12,351 nt of DNA from the NCBI GenBank assembly GCA_910579115.1, contig CAJTSO010000042.1:253-12603 (forward strand). The letters run 5' to 3'. A program made the position numbers and the translations under genes. Shown in pieces: positions 1-7,808 of the stretch (positions are counted from its first letter, which is position 1; every line of letters begins with the position of its first letter). A model generated the notes under the pieces. That model made no database searches, had not been told where the DNA came from, and was given only the letters and a program-made list of their open reading frames with translations. The DNA comes from an uncultured Selenomonadaceae bacterium. GTDB lineage: Bacteria > Bacillota > Negativicutes > Selenomonadales > Selenomonadaceae.

Positions 1-1
1 A

Positions 2-598
2 CCCCTCAAGGCGGGAAAGCCGCGGATCGTGGCGCTGGTAGGAACTACCGGCGTGGGTAAGACCACCACCCTTGCCAAGATAGCCGCAAAATTCGTGCTG
101 GAACGGGGGACAGAAGTAGCCCTCATTACGGCGGACACCTACAGGATTTCCGCAGTGGAACAGCTGAAAACCTACAGTGATATCATCGGCCTGCCTCTGG
201 AAATCGTTTATTCGCCCACAGAGCTGAAAAGCGCTATCCGCAAGTTCCGGTCCAAGGGGTTGATCCTCATCGATACGGCCGGGAGAAACCAGCACAATGA
301 TTTTCAGATTCAGGAGCTGGTAGACCTGCTGGCGGTAGATTCCGCCATCGAGAAGCACCTGGTTCTCAGCGCCACCACAAAGGAGCGGGACGCGGTGGAT
401 GTCATGGACAGGTTCGCCCCGGTGAAGCCGGACCGCCTGCTTTTTACCAAGACCGATGAAACGGAGTCTATCGGTACCGTTGTCAATCTGATCAGCAGCC
501 GGCGCACCCGGGTTTCGTACTTTACAAACGGCCAGAGTGTTCCCGACGATATCGAGGCGGCGGGAGCCGATATGCTGGCCAGGATGTTGCTGAAATGA
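2..598 (+). CDS. flhF: Flagellar biosynthesis GTPase FlhF, 3' part (5' end outside window)
   Basis: This is the C-terminal NG-type GTPase domain of FlhF, an SRP-family GTPase that helps set the site and number of flagella at the membrane. The frame is open from the window edge, so the N-terminal basic region is missing and the ATG at 29 is internal. Visible motifs in order are the P-loop GTTGVGKTTT, the ADTYRISAVEQL motif typical of SRP GTPases, DTAGRNQ (G3) and TKTDE (G4). The segment SATTKERD is also typical of FlhF. The SRP protein Ffh is the main alternative, but no methionine-rich M domain follows, and the next gene is flhG, FlhF's usual partner. It ends 20 bases before flhG, which suggests cotranscription. 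Confidence 0.93.
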   Translation, partial: PLKAGKPRIVALVGTTGVGKTTTLAKIAAKFVLERGTEVALITADTYRISAVEQLKTYSDIIGLPLEIVYSPTELKSAIRKFRSKGLILIDTAGRNQHNDFQIQELVDLLAVDSAIEKHLVLSATTKERDAVDVMDRFAPVKPDRLLFTKTDETESIGTVVNLISSRRTRVSYFTNGQSVPDDIEAAGADMLARMLLK

Positions 599-618
599 AT
601 TGAAAGAGAGTACACCTC

Positions 619-1656
619 ATGATGGATCAGGCATCCCGATTAAGAGCCCTGGTAGGGGATAAAAGAGAATACGCCCCGGACTCTTTGGGGAGTGCGCCAA
701 AGCTCACAATGGTTTCGCCGCAGACGGCGCCGCCGCCCCTGCCGCTGGATCCGGAGTATCAGAGGATGGGGCTTCAGGGCGGACCGGGGGAACAGTCTGC
801 GATGGGGCCCGCCCCGGAGGATGGAGGCAGTCAGGCGGATATGTTTCATCCCCTGTTCAGCGGGGCGAGAATAATCGCCGTCACCAGCGGCAAGGGCGGC
901 GTAGGGAAGACAAATCTGACGGTGAACCTGGCGCTGGCCCTTCAGGAGGAGGGCAAGCGGGTCATCATAATCGACGCCGATATGGGTATGGCCAATGTAG
1001 ACGTGGTGCTGGGAACCTCCAGCAAAAAGACGCTGCTGAACCTTTTGGAGCCGGGGGTTACCTTTGACGACATACTGACCCACGGGCCCCACGGGGTAGA
1101 CTACATTTCCGGCGGCTCCGGCATGGAGCATATCGCCGATTTCACTCCGGAGGAGAGACGGGTCCTCTGGGAGAAGCTGGCGGTCTGCGACAGCCGGGCG
1201 GATATAATCCTCATAGATACGGGGGCTGGTCTGGGGAAGAATGTGCTTGATTTTATCCTGGCCGCCGATGAAGTGATCCTGGTGACCACTCCCGAGCCTA
1301 CGGCCATCACCGATGCCTATGCGGTCATAAAGGCCTACAGCCGGTTCGAGAAGGACAGGACTTTGCGGCTGGTGGTAAACCGGGTATATGATGAAACCGA
1401 TTCCAACGACGCAGTTGAGAAGCTGCGGCAGACGGCCCGGCGGTTTTTGGGCAGCGATGTGGAATACAGCGGCTGCATATACGAGGACAGAAACGTGTTA
1501 AAGTCAGTCCGCCGCCAGACGCCGTTCATGGTGGCGGACAGCGAGACGATAGCCAGCCGGTGCGTCAGGGCCATCGCCGCCAGGCTGTTGACGGGAGCCA
1601 GCCCCGCGGTGAAGCGGGGCTGGCGGGAGTTCCTGGCAAGGTTTTGGAATGGTTAA
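619..1656 (+). CDS. flhG: Flagellum number/site ATPase FlhG (MinD/ParA family, YlxH/FleN)
   Basis: FlhG is a MinD-like ATPase that controls flagellar number and stimulates the GTPase of FlhF. The N terminus carries DQASRLRALV (residues 3-12), matching the conserved DQAxxLR activator helix known to act on FlhF. The deviant Walker A KGGVGKT is at residues 92-98, followed by DADMGMANVD and DTGAGLG. The last residues (GWREFLARFW, about 334-343) look like an amphipathic membrane-targeting helix. At 345 aa it is longer than the roughly 290 aa usual for the family. The extra length is a Pro/Gly-rich linker at about residues 18-80 between the activator helix and the ATPase. The ATG at 619 lies 9 bases after GAGAG; a second ATG follows at 622. 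The gene sits between flhF and the PilZ gene. Confidence 0.94.
   Translation: MMDQASRLRALVGDKREYAPDSLGSAPKLTMVSPQTAPPPLPLDPEYQRMGLQGGPGEQSAMGPAPEDGGSQADMFHPLFSGARIIAVTSGKGGVGKTNLTVNLALALQEEGKRVIIIDADMGMANVDVVLGTSSKKTLLNLLEPGVTFDDILTHGPHGVDYISGGSGMEHIADFTPEERRVLWEKLAVCDSRADIILIDTGAGLGKNVLDFILAADEVILVTTPEPTAITDAYAVIKAYSRFEKDRTLRLVVNRVYDETDSNDAVEKLRQTARRFLGSDVEYSGCIYEDRNVLKSVRRQTPFMVADSETIASRCVRAIAARLLTGASPAVKRGWREFLARFWNG
1597..1624 (+). other. Perfect 11-bp GC-rich inverted repeat inside the flhG 3' end
   Basis: GCCAGCCCCGC at 1597-1607 and its exact reverse complement at 1614-1624 flank a 6-base loop (GGTGAA). The hairpin lies in flhG codons just before the C-terminal helix and about 75 bases before the PilZ gene start. 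No run of T follows directly, so it is not a canonical intrinsic terminator. It could affect mRNA stability or partial read-through, or be a by-product of the coding sequence (ASPAVKRGW). Confidence 0.6.
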
Positions 1657-1698
1657 GATGGATTTCAGATAGAATTTCATAAGGGGAGAAGATGAAAT

Positions 1699-2373
1699 AT
1701 GCCAGATATTTTTTCTGCAGAAAGGGTTTTGCAGATTGGTCAGCGTATAGAGTTTTTTCTGGATAACATGACAGAGGGCGTATCGAGCAGGATAGAGGAT
1801 ATACAGGGTAAAAAGCTGGTGGTGGCGATGCCGCTTGACAGTAAGAAACGGCCGGTAATTCCCGTGAGCAACGATCATATTTACGGTTCCGCCATATCCA
1901 AGGGCTGCCAGTACAGATTCTTTACCACGTACAGGGATAAAGCGATGGATACGATTCCCGTGTGGATACTCGATATGCCGGACACAGTAGAACGCTGTCA
2001 GAACCGGGAATTCGTGAGGGTTCATGTGAGTATGCCCATCAAGATCAGGATGATGGATGAGGAGGGGTCCTGGGGGCCACTTACCAAAACCACTACGGTG
2101 GATATCAGCGGCGGCGGTTTAGCTTTCTCCTGGCCAAAGCGGGTAAAAGAGGGCACCTCGGTGTCAATAGAGATAAATAACCTTCCGAAAATTGGGACGC
2201 TGAGTCTCATGTGCGTGGTGGCCCAATGCAGGGCGATTGAAAAGGACGATGCCGCCAACTATCTAATAGGAGTACGGATGCTGAATCTTACCCGCCCAAT
2301 AAGAAACAAGCTGATAAAATTCATCTTCGATATTCAATGTCAGAATTTGGCCAAGGGAGTAAAACTCTATTAA
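1699..2373 (+). CDS. PilZ-domain c-di-GMP effector, YcgR-type flagellar brake
   Basis: This is a 224-aa cytosolic protein with a YcgR-like N-terminal domain (about residues 8-95) and a C-terminal PilZ domain (about 100-215). The c-di-GMP-binding signature is intact: RxxxR at R103 to R107 (NREFVRV) and DxSxxG at residues 135-140 (DISGGG). Family members (YcgR in E. coli, DgrA/MotI in Bacillus) bind c-di-GMP and then slow or disengage the flagellar motor. Placement in a flagellar/chemotaxis operon supports that role here; motor binding is inference. AGGGGAG at 1682-1688 gives a 10-base spacing to the ATG. The ATG at 1692 is out of frame. The gene follows flhG by 42 bases and precedes cheB by 12. 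Confidence 0.9.
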   Translation: MPDIFSAERVLQIGQRIEFFLDNMTEGVSSRIEDIQGKKLVVAMPLDSKKRPVIPVSNDHIYGSAISKGCQYRFFTTYRDKAMDTIPVWILDMPDTVERCQNREFVRVHVSMPIKIRMMDEEGSWGPLTKTTTVDISGGGLAFSWPKRVKEGTSVSIEINNLPKIGTLSLMCVVAQCRAIEKDDAANYLIGVRMLNLTRPIRNKLIKFIFDIQCQNLAKGVKLY

Positions 2374-2385
2374 GGGGTCAGGAGT

Positions 2386-3531
2386 ATGATAAAGGTATTA
2401 GTGGCGGATGATTCAGCCTTCATGCGCCGGGTGATAACGGAGCTTTTTGAGGCCCAGCCGGATTTTCAGGTGCTGGATACGGCCAGGACGGGGAAGGAAG
2501 CTGTCGAAAAGGCCGTAAGGCTGAAGCCGGATCTGCTGACCCTGGATGTAAATATGCCGGTTATGGATGGGCTGGCCGCTCTGGAAGTCATAATGAAGGA
2601 TTTCCCCCTGCCGGTGGTAATGATAAGCAGCCTCACCCGGGAGGGATCTGACACCACCATAAGGGCTCTGGGACTTGGGGCGGTCGATTTTATCTGTAAG
2701 CCTGACGGCGCCATTTCCAAGCTGGATACGGTAGCGGAGGAGGTTTTGGAAAAGTGCCGGGTTGCGGCGGCAGTGAAAATAATCAAGCGGCCAAAGGGCG
2801 GGCTGGCAGTTTTCCCGCCGCCATTAAAAAAAACGCCGGGAATGGTGAAGGTCCCTCCGCTTCCAAAACAGAAGTTCACGGCCACCAGAAAGATGACACC
2901 TCTCACCAGGTCAAATGTAAGGCAGGTGGTGAGGGAGGCGGCTATGGCCGGACGGCCGGCTTCCGGACGGCTCATCGTCCTGGGGTGCAGTACCGGCGGG
3001 CCTCAAGCCTTACAGGAGTTTGTTCCCCGGCTGCCGGCGGATCTGCCTTGCCCGGTGCTGATTGTACAGCATATGCCGGCAGGTTTTACTGCCAGCCTGG
3101 CCCGGCGGCTCAACGAAATATCGTCCATCGGCGTCAAGGAGGCGGAGGATCACGAGCCTTTGAAGGCCGGGATGGTTTACGTGGCCCCCGGCGGCTATCA
3201 CATGACGGTGGCTGAAGGACCCGGCGGACGAGAGATATCCCTCAATCTGGAGCCGCCGCTGGGAACCCTCAGACCGGCGGCGGATATGCTGTTTGACTCC
3301 GTGGCAAAGTACGGGAATCAGGTTGTTTCCATAATCCTGACTGGCATGGGGCAGGATGGAACTAACGGCATGGAAAAAATCAAAAAAGCCGGCGGATATG
3401 TAATTGCCGAATCGGAGGAGACCTGCGTGGTCTATGGTATGCCCAAGGCAGTGGTAGACAGGGGGCTGGCCGATGAGGTGCTGCCGGTTCAGAATATAGC
3501 GGAGGCCGCTGTAAAGGCATTGGGGCGATAG
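2386..3531 (+). CDS. cheB: Chemotaxis response regulator protein-glutamate methylesterase CheB
   Basis: CheB removes methyl groups from chemoreceptors (and can deamidate them) for sensory adaptation, and is activated by phosphoryl transfer from CheA. The N-terminal receiver domain (about residues 1-120) has acidic residues D8/D9 and phospho-acceptor D54 in LDVNMPVMDG. The C-terminal methylesterase domain (about 193-380) carries the catalytic triad S202 (GCSTGG), H229 (VQHMP) and D324 (GMGQDGTNG). The spacings are close to the E. coli enzyme (S164, H190, D286). The domains are joined by a linker of roughly 65 residues rich in Lys, Arg and Pro (about 128-190), longer than in E. coli. AAGGGG at 2372-2377 is 8 bases before the ATG. 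The stop is 15 bases before the cheA start. Confidence 0.97.
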   Translation: MIKVLVADDSAFMRRVITELFEAQPDFQVLDTARTGKEAVEKAVRLKPDLLTLDVNMPVMDGLAALEVIMKDFPLPVVMISSLTREGSDTTIRALGLGAVDFICKPDGAISKLDTVAEEVLEKCRVAAAVKIIKRPKGGLAVFPPPLKKTPGMVKVPPLPKQKFTATRKMTPLTRSNVRQVVREAAMAGRPASGRLIVLGCSTGGPQALQEFVPRLPADLPCPVLIVQHMPAGFTASLARRLNEISSIGVKEAEDHEPLKAGMVYVAPGGYHMTVAEGPGGREISLNLEPPLGTLRPAADMLFDSVAKYGNQVVSIILTGMGQDGTNGMEKIKKAGGYVIAESEETCVVYGMPKAVVDRGLADEVLPVQNIAEAAVKALGR

Positions 3532-3532
3532 C

Positions 3533-3538
3533 AGGAGG
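3533..3538 (+). promoter_or_regulatory. Ribosome binding site deciding the cheA start
   Basis: AGGAGG is 8 bases before the ATG at 3547 but only 5 bases before the in-frame TTG at 3544. The spacing favours ATG as the cheA start. Confidence 0.7.
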
Positions 3539-3546
3539 TATCTTTG

Positions 3547-5562
3547 ATGGAAGCAAATCAGTATAAGGAAATGTTTCTGGAGGAATCAAGGGAGCACTTA
3601 CAGTCCTTAAATGATGGACTTTTGAGCCTGGAGGATAACTCGGATGACCTTTCCGTCCTCAATGAGATTTTCCGGAGTGCCCACACGATCAAGGGCATGT
3701 CAGCCACCATGGGTTATAATAAAATAGCTGAGCTTACCCATGATATGGAAAATGTGCTCGACCTCCTCCGCAAGGAGCAGCTGAAGGTTTCCAGCGACAT
3801 TGTCGACAGGCTGTTCAAGTGTATTGACGCTCTTGAACAAAATATTGAGAGTGTCGGTGAAGACGGCCCGGAGGATGTGGCTGATGTAACTGATTTAGTA
3901 GCTTCCCTGTCCGCTATTGTCAAGTCGGTAGAAAATGGCGCTGATCCCCCTGCCCTGGAACCGGCGGGAAATGAAACAGGACTTGAGCTGGACGAAGCCG
4001 ATCTGGATGTCATCGCCCAGGCAAGGAATACCGGCCTTCGGGCATACGAGCTGAAGGTAGTTCTTTCCGGCAAATGTATCCTGAAGGCCACCCGATCCTA
4101 CATGGTAATGAACGCCCTTGATGAACAGGGGGATGTGGTTAAATCCGTTCCCAGCGCGGAGGATTTGGAGCAGGAGAAGTTTGGAACATCCTTTGAATTA
4201 GTATTCATCACTGAAATTGGGGCAAAGCAGATCGAGGAAATCGTCATGGGGGTTTCCGAGGTAGAGAGCTGTACGGTTACGGAGATACAGGAGAAAAAGA
4301 CGGCTCCCGCCGAAGCCCTGGCCGTCCCGGCGGCAAAGGCATCCGCCCCGGCCCCCAAGGGAACGGCAAAGCCTGCGTGCGGCGCGAACAAGGCTCCGGA
4401 AAAGAAGCTGAAGAGCGGCCAGTCCGTCCGGGTGGATATTGAGAAGCTGGATAATCTCCTTAACCTGGTGGGGGAGCTGGTAATCAATAAGGTCCGCCTT
4501 GAACAGATAGGTATCATGCACCGGCTGACGGAGCTCACGGAGACCCTGGAACAGATGGACCGGGTAACTACCGACCTTCAGACCGTTGTGATGAAGGTCC
4601 GCATGGTTCCGATAGGGCAGGTATTCAACCGCTTCCCCCGAATGATCCGGGATCTGGCAAAAGAGCTGAATAAGGAAATCAATCTTACGATTGAAGGGGA
4701 AGAAACGGAACTGGATCGCACCGTCATTGATGAGATCGGCGATCCCATCATGCACCTTCTCCGGAACTCCCTTGACCACGGAGTGGAGCACCCGGACGAC
4801 CGGGAAGCCAAGGGCAAGCCCCGCACCGGTGAGGTAGGGCTTATTGCCCGTCACGAAGGCAACAATGTCGTCATCATGGTCACCGATGACGGTAAGGGAA
4901 TCGATGCCGACATTATCCGCCGCAAGGCTATTGAGAAGGGTATAATCAGCGCGGAGGAAGCGGAGGCTCTCAATGACGCTGACGCGGTGTGCCTCATTTT
5001 CCTGCCGGGCTTTTCTACCGCCGAGCAGATCACTGATGTATCCGGCCGGGGCGTAGGGATGGATGTGGTACGCAGCAAGATCGAGTCCTTGGGCGGTCAC
5101 GTAGATGTGGAGACAAAGATCGACGAGGGCAGCGTATTCAAGATCAAGCTGCCGCTGACCCTGGCGATTATCCAGGCCTTGCTGGTGAAGATTCAGGACG
5201 AGATGTACGCTATTCCCCTTGGCTCCATCGACAGCACCATCAATATTTCCCCCGATGATATTAAGACCGTCAAGAACAAGGAAGTCATTGTCCTCCGGGG
5301 TCAGATCATCCCCATAATCCGCGGCGCCGATGTACTCCAGGTGCCAAAGGCGGAGGGAGAGGAAAATGAAGATATCTTCGTGGTAGTCGTTCACATTGGC
5401 GACCGTAAAGCCGGTATTGTGGTAGACAATCTCATCGGCCAGCAGGAAATCGTCATTAAGACCATGGGTAAGCTGCTGGCGGGCCTCAAGGTTATACCCG
5501 GCGCTACGGTTCTCGGCGATGGACGTGTAGCCCTCATCCTCGATGTCAGCGCGTTGATGTAG
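3547..5562 (+). CDS. cheA: Chemotaxis histidine kinase CheA
   Basis: CheA autophosphorylates in response to chemoreceptors and passes phosphate to CheY and CheB. The 671-aa protein has the classic five-domain layout. P1/HPt has the phosphorylated His H46 in AHTIKGMSATMG. P2, the CheY/CheB docking domain, is at about residues 160-245. An Ala/Pro/Lys-rich linker runs from about 250 to 290. P3, for dimerisation, starts near 293 (VDIEKLDNLLNLVGELV). P4, the ATPase, has an N box HLLRNSLDHG (403-412), G1 DDGKG (447-451) and G2 GRGVGMD (500-506). P5, CheW-like, runs from about 535 to the end. There is no fused receiver domain. An in-frame TTG at 3544 would add one residue. All catalytic motifs appear intact. 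It lies 19 bases before cheW. Confidence 0.97.
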   Translation: MEANQYKEMFLEESREHLQSLNDGLLSLEDNSDDLSVLNEIFRSAHTIKGMSATMGYNKIAELTHDMENVLDLLRKEQLKVSSDIVDRLFKCIDALEQNIESVGEDGPEDVADVTDLVASLSAIVKSVENGADPPALEPAGNETGLELDEADLDVIAQARNTGLRAYELKVVLSGKCILKATRSYMVMNALDEQGDVVKSVPSAEDLEQEKFGTSFELVFITEIGAKQIEEIVMGVSEVESCTVTEIQEKKTAPAEALAVPAAKASAPAPKGTAKPACGANKAPEKKLKSGQSVRVDIEKLDNLLNLVGELVINKVRLEQIGIMHRLTELTETLEQMDRVTTDLQTVVMKVRMVPIGQVFNRFPRMIRDLAKELNKEINLTIEGEETELDRTVIDEIGDPIMHLLRNSLDHGVEHPDDREAKGKPRTGEVGLIARHEGNNVVIMVTDDGKGIDADIIRRKAIEKGIISAEEAEALNDADAVCLIFLPGFSTAEQITDVSGRGVGMDVVRSKIESLGGHVDVETKIDEGSVFKIKLPLTLAIIQALLVKIQDEMYAIPLGSIDSTINISPDDIKTVKNKEVIVLRGQIIPIIRGADVLQVPKAEGEENEDIFVVVVHIGDRKAGIVVDNLIGQQEIVIKTMGKLLAGLKVIPGATVLGDGRVALILDVSALM

Positions 5563-5581
5563 AAGGGAGGCGGAGTGAGAA

Positions 5582-6046
5582 GTGGCAAAAATCGATAAAA
5601 CAGCCGTGGCCGAGGGCGAAATGCAGGTTGTGGCCTTCAAGCTCAGAAAAGAAGAGTACAGCTTCAACATCCTGAATGTTCAGGAAATAAAGGATCTGAC
5701 GGATATTACCCGGGTTCCTTATGCTTCCGACTTCATCAAGGGGGTTATTAACCTTCGGGGCAGCGTTCTGCCGGTAATTGACCTGAAGAAGCGCCTTGGC
5801 CTCATGGATACCCCCTATACCGATGATACCCGCATCGTCATCGTCAAGGTAGAGGATGTTTCTGTGGGGATGGTGGTGGATGGGGTCACCGAGGTTCTGG
5901 TCTTTAACCAGAGCGAAATCGAGGTAGCGAAGTCGGTGAACAATGAGATCGGCCGCTTTATCAGCGGCATTGGCAAGCGGAATGACCGGCTTGTCATCAT
6001 GCTTGACCTGGATGCCATCGTGGGAGTAACTGATGAGTTGAAGTAA
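5582..6046 (+). CDS. cheW: Chemotaxis coupling protein CheW
   Basis: CheW links chemoreceptors to CheA in the signalling array at the cell pole or membrane. It is 154 aa, a normal length for a single CheW domain. Signature segments are visible: FNILNVQEIK early, then the highly conserved FIKGVINLRGSVLPVIDLKKRLGL, and DGVTEVL in the second half. The start is GTG at 5582. GGAG at 5572-5575 lies 6 bases upstream and GGGAGG at 5565-5570 lies 11 bases upstream, and no in-frame ATG is better placed. It follows cheA by 19 bases and precedes cheC by 19, so it is in the same transcription unit. Confidence 0.96.
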   Translation: MAKIDKTAVAEGEMQVVAFKLRKEEYSFNILNVQEIKDLTDITRVPYASDFIKGVINLRGSVLPVIDLKKRLGLMDTPYTDDTRIVIVKVEDVSVGMVVDGVTEVLVFNQSEIEVAKSVNNEIGRFISGIGKRNDRLVIMLDLDAIVGVTDELK

Positions 6047-6065
6047 TTGAAAAGGAGTGTAACAA

Positions 6066-6683
6066 ATGCCGACAGAATTAAAGGATTTGTCCGGCAACCA
6101 GCTGGACGCGCTCCGGGAGATTGGCAATATCGGAGCCGGCAACTCGGCAACCGCGCTTTCTCAGCTGATAAATCGACGCATTAACATGAATGTACCAAAT
6201 GTTTCGATCGTCCCGCTGGAGGAGGTTCCGGAGCTGGTAGGCGGGCCGGAAGCTCTGGTGGTTGGAGTGTTTCTGAGAGCCTACGGCAAGGCCCCCTGCA
6301 ATATTCTCTTCCTGATGCCAAAGGATGCGGCTTTTTATCTGGTAGACACCATGATGGGCAAGAAGCGGGGAGAAACCGTTACGCTGGACTTCATGGATGA
6401 GTCGGCCCTCATGGAAATCGGCAATATTCTTTCCGGCGCTTACCTCAACGCGCTGTTTAACTTTACCCAGTTGGCGCTGCTGCCCTCGATTCCGGCCCTG
6501 GCGATGGATATGGCGGGGGCGATTCTGAATGTGGTCCTGGTGCAGCTGGGCCAGATGGGGGATCATGCCCTCGTTATCGAAACGAAATTTGCGTCCGAGG
6601 ATGACGGCATCGGCGGACACTTTTTCCTGGTGCCGGATCCGGGCTCTTTAGAGACTATATTAACTGCTGTGGGAGTTGAATGA
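6066..6683 (+). CDS. cheC: CheY-P phosphatase CheC
   Basis: CheC dephosphorylates CheY-P and, in Bacillus- and Thermotoga-type systems, binds CheD to tie receptor modification to CheY-P level. The 205-aa protein keeps both copies of the active-site motif (D/S-x3-E-x2-N): D14, E18 and N21 (DALREIGN), and S113, E117 and N120 (SALMEIGN). Two sites identify it as CheC rather than CheX, which has one, and there is no FliY/FliN C-terminal domain. AAGGAG at 6052-6057 is 8 bases before the ATG. The stop overlaps the upstream cheD start by 4 bases (ATGA), consistent with translational coupling of the two partners. Confidence 0.95.
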   Translation: MPTELKDLSGNQLDALREIGNIGAGNSATALSQLINRRINMNVPNVSIVPLEEVPELVGGPEALVVGVFLRAYGKAPCNILFLMPKDAAFYLVDTMMGKKRGETVTLDFMDESALMEIGNILSGAYLNALFNFTQLALLPSIPALAMDMAGAILNVVLVQLGQMGDHALVIETKFASEDDGIGGHFFLVPDPGSLETILTAVGVE

Positions 6684-7171
6684 TTATGCCTGACTTGGTA
6701 AAGGTCGGAATGGCCGACTACAAGGTCGGCAGAGCCCCGTCAACCCTCATAAGCTATGGCCTCGGTTCCTGCATCGGCATATCGGTGTACGATCCCCAAT
6801 CAAAGGTTGGCGGCCTTCTTCATATAATGTTATCGGATAGCACCCAGTCTCGGGCGAGCGATAATCCGGCCAAATTCGCTGATACGGGCATCCCCCTTCT
6901 CGTCAAGAAGGTGATTGCCGCCGGAGGCGTCCAGCGGCGGCTGGTGGCGAAGCTGGCCGGCGGGGCGCAGATGTTTGCCTTCAAAAACGCCACGTCCATC
7001 ATGCGGGTGGGCGAGAGGAACGCTCAAGTATCAAAGGAAATTCTAAAAAGACTGGGAATCCCCATAGTTGCAGAGGATACCGGTGGTACCTGCGGCCGTA
7101 CTGTATCTATCGACCTGAACAACGGGGATTATTTTGTCAAGACCGTTGAAAAGGGCGAAAGGAAAATTTGA
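6680..7171 (+). CDS. cheD: Chemoreceptor glutamine deamidase CheD
   Basis: CheD deamidates glutamines on chemoreceptors and is modulated by CheC. It is 163 aa. The catalytic Cys is C31 in YGLGSCIGISVYDP and the His is H48 in GGLLHIML, with the same 17-residue spacing as C27/H44 of the Thermotoga enzyme. At the position matching Thr21 of that enzyme I read Ser (S25). The conserved LAGGAQMF and MRVGERN segments are present. The start is uncertain. ATG 6680 gives the ATGA overlap with cheC but is only 4 bases from GGGAG. In-frame ATG 6686 is 10 bases from it and would shorten the protein by two residues. Confidence 0.94.
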   Translation: MIMPDLVKVGMADYKVGRAPSTLISYGLGSCIGISVYDPQSKVGGLLHIMLSDSTQSRASDNPAKFADTGIPLLVKKVIAAGGVQRRLVAKLAGGAQMFAFKNATSIMRVGERNAQVSKEILKRLGIPIVAEDTGGTCGRTVSIDLNNGDYFVKTVEKGERKI

Positions 7172-7173
7172 CG

Positions 7174-7794
7174 ATGCGTAAACTTTCCTGGAAAAAAGTA
7201 AATTTGGAGGTGCCGATCCCAATCCCCGGGACGGTGCGAGTGCGCCAAAGTCAGGCGTTTAAGCTGGCGGCAGCCTTGGCGGTGGGGATTGTGGCGGCCC
7301 TCATAATAATGATGACCGGCTTTGGCGCCGAGTATAAGACTGCGACAGTAATGTACCGTGCATTTGTAGGATTTTTATTCGGTTCTGTTAGCGTATTCAT
7401 TTTGGAGCAGCTGCTGGATCGGGTAGGTATCCCCCTGTTTGTGGCCAAGAACGAGGAAATGCACTCTGTCTGGGTCAGCGAAGCCTATGATGACGATTAT
7501 CTTTATACGCTTGATGAGCCGAAGGAGTCCGAGGAGGATCAGCCGGAGAAGGCTGAAGCGTCGGAGACCGAGGGAGAACCGGCTGATGGGACGGAATCCG
7601 GAGAGACCGGCGATGAGGTTGACCAGCTGCTGAAAGATGTGGCCGCCGATGAGAACGGGGAAGCAAAAGCGGCGGGGTTTGTGCCTTTTTTTGCGGAGGA
7701 GCAGCCAACGGAATTCAATGGCCTTACGGCAGAAAATCTGCCAAAGGCATCAGATGGAACCTCTTCTTCAGAGAAGGAGGCTGCACCGCACTAA
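7174..7794 (+). CDS. Unrecognised two-helix membrane protein with acidic cytoplasmic tail
   Basis: I do not recognise a family. The 206-aa product starts with a basic segment (MRKLSWKK), followed by two hydrophobic helices at about residues 31-51 and 57-77 with a very short turn (about EYKTA) between them. By the positive-inside rule both ends should face the cytoplasm. From about residue 100 the protein is low-complexity and rich in Glu and Asp, with a short less acidic patch near the end (AAGFVPFFAEEQ). The ATG at 7174 is 10 bases after AAAGGA, which is better than the TTG at 7168 (4 bases). It begins 2 bases after cheD stops, so it is almost surely translated from the chemotaxis operon. 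A motility-linked membrane role is inference from position only. Confidence 0.8.
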   Translation: MRKLSWKKVNLEVPIPIPGTVRVRQSQAFKLAAALAVGIVAALIIMMTGFGAEYKTATVMYRAFVGFLFGSVSVFILEQLLDRVGIPLFVAKNEEMHSVWVSEAYDDDYLYTLDEPKESEEDQPEKAEASETEGEPADGTESGETGDEVDQLLKDVAADENGEAKAAGFVPFFAEEQPTEFNGLTAENLPKASDGTSSSEKEAAPH

Positions 7795-7808
7795 GGCCTC
7801 ACTCAAGA

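Noticed and set aside
2754..3215. A 153-codon plus-strand frame inside cheB
   Set aside because: It is out of frame with a cheB that has all its catalytic residues; its product is low-complexity and frame-shifted in character.
4198..5670. A 490-codon open frame on the minus strand opposite cheA
   Set aside because: It lies wholly opposite cheA apart from its edge, has no ribosome site I would trust, and no recognisable domain. It is a mirror of GC-biased codon use in cheA.
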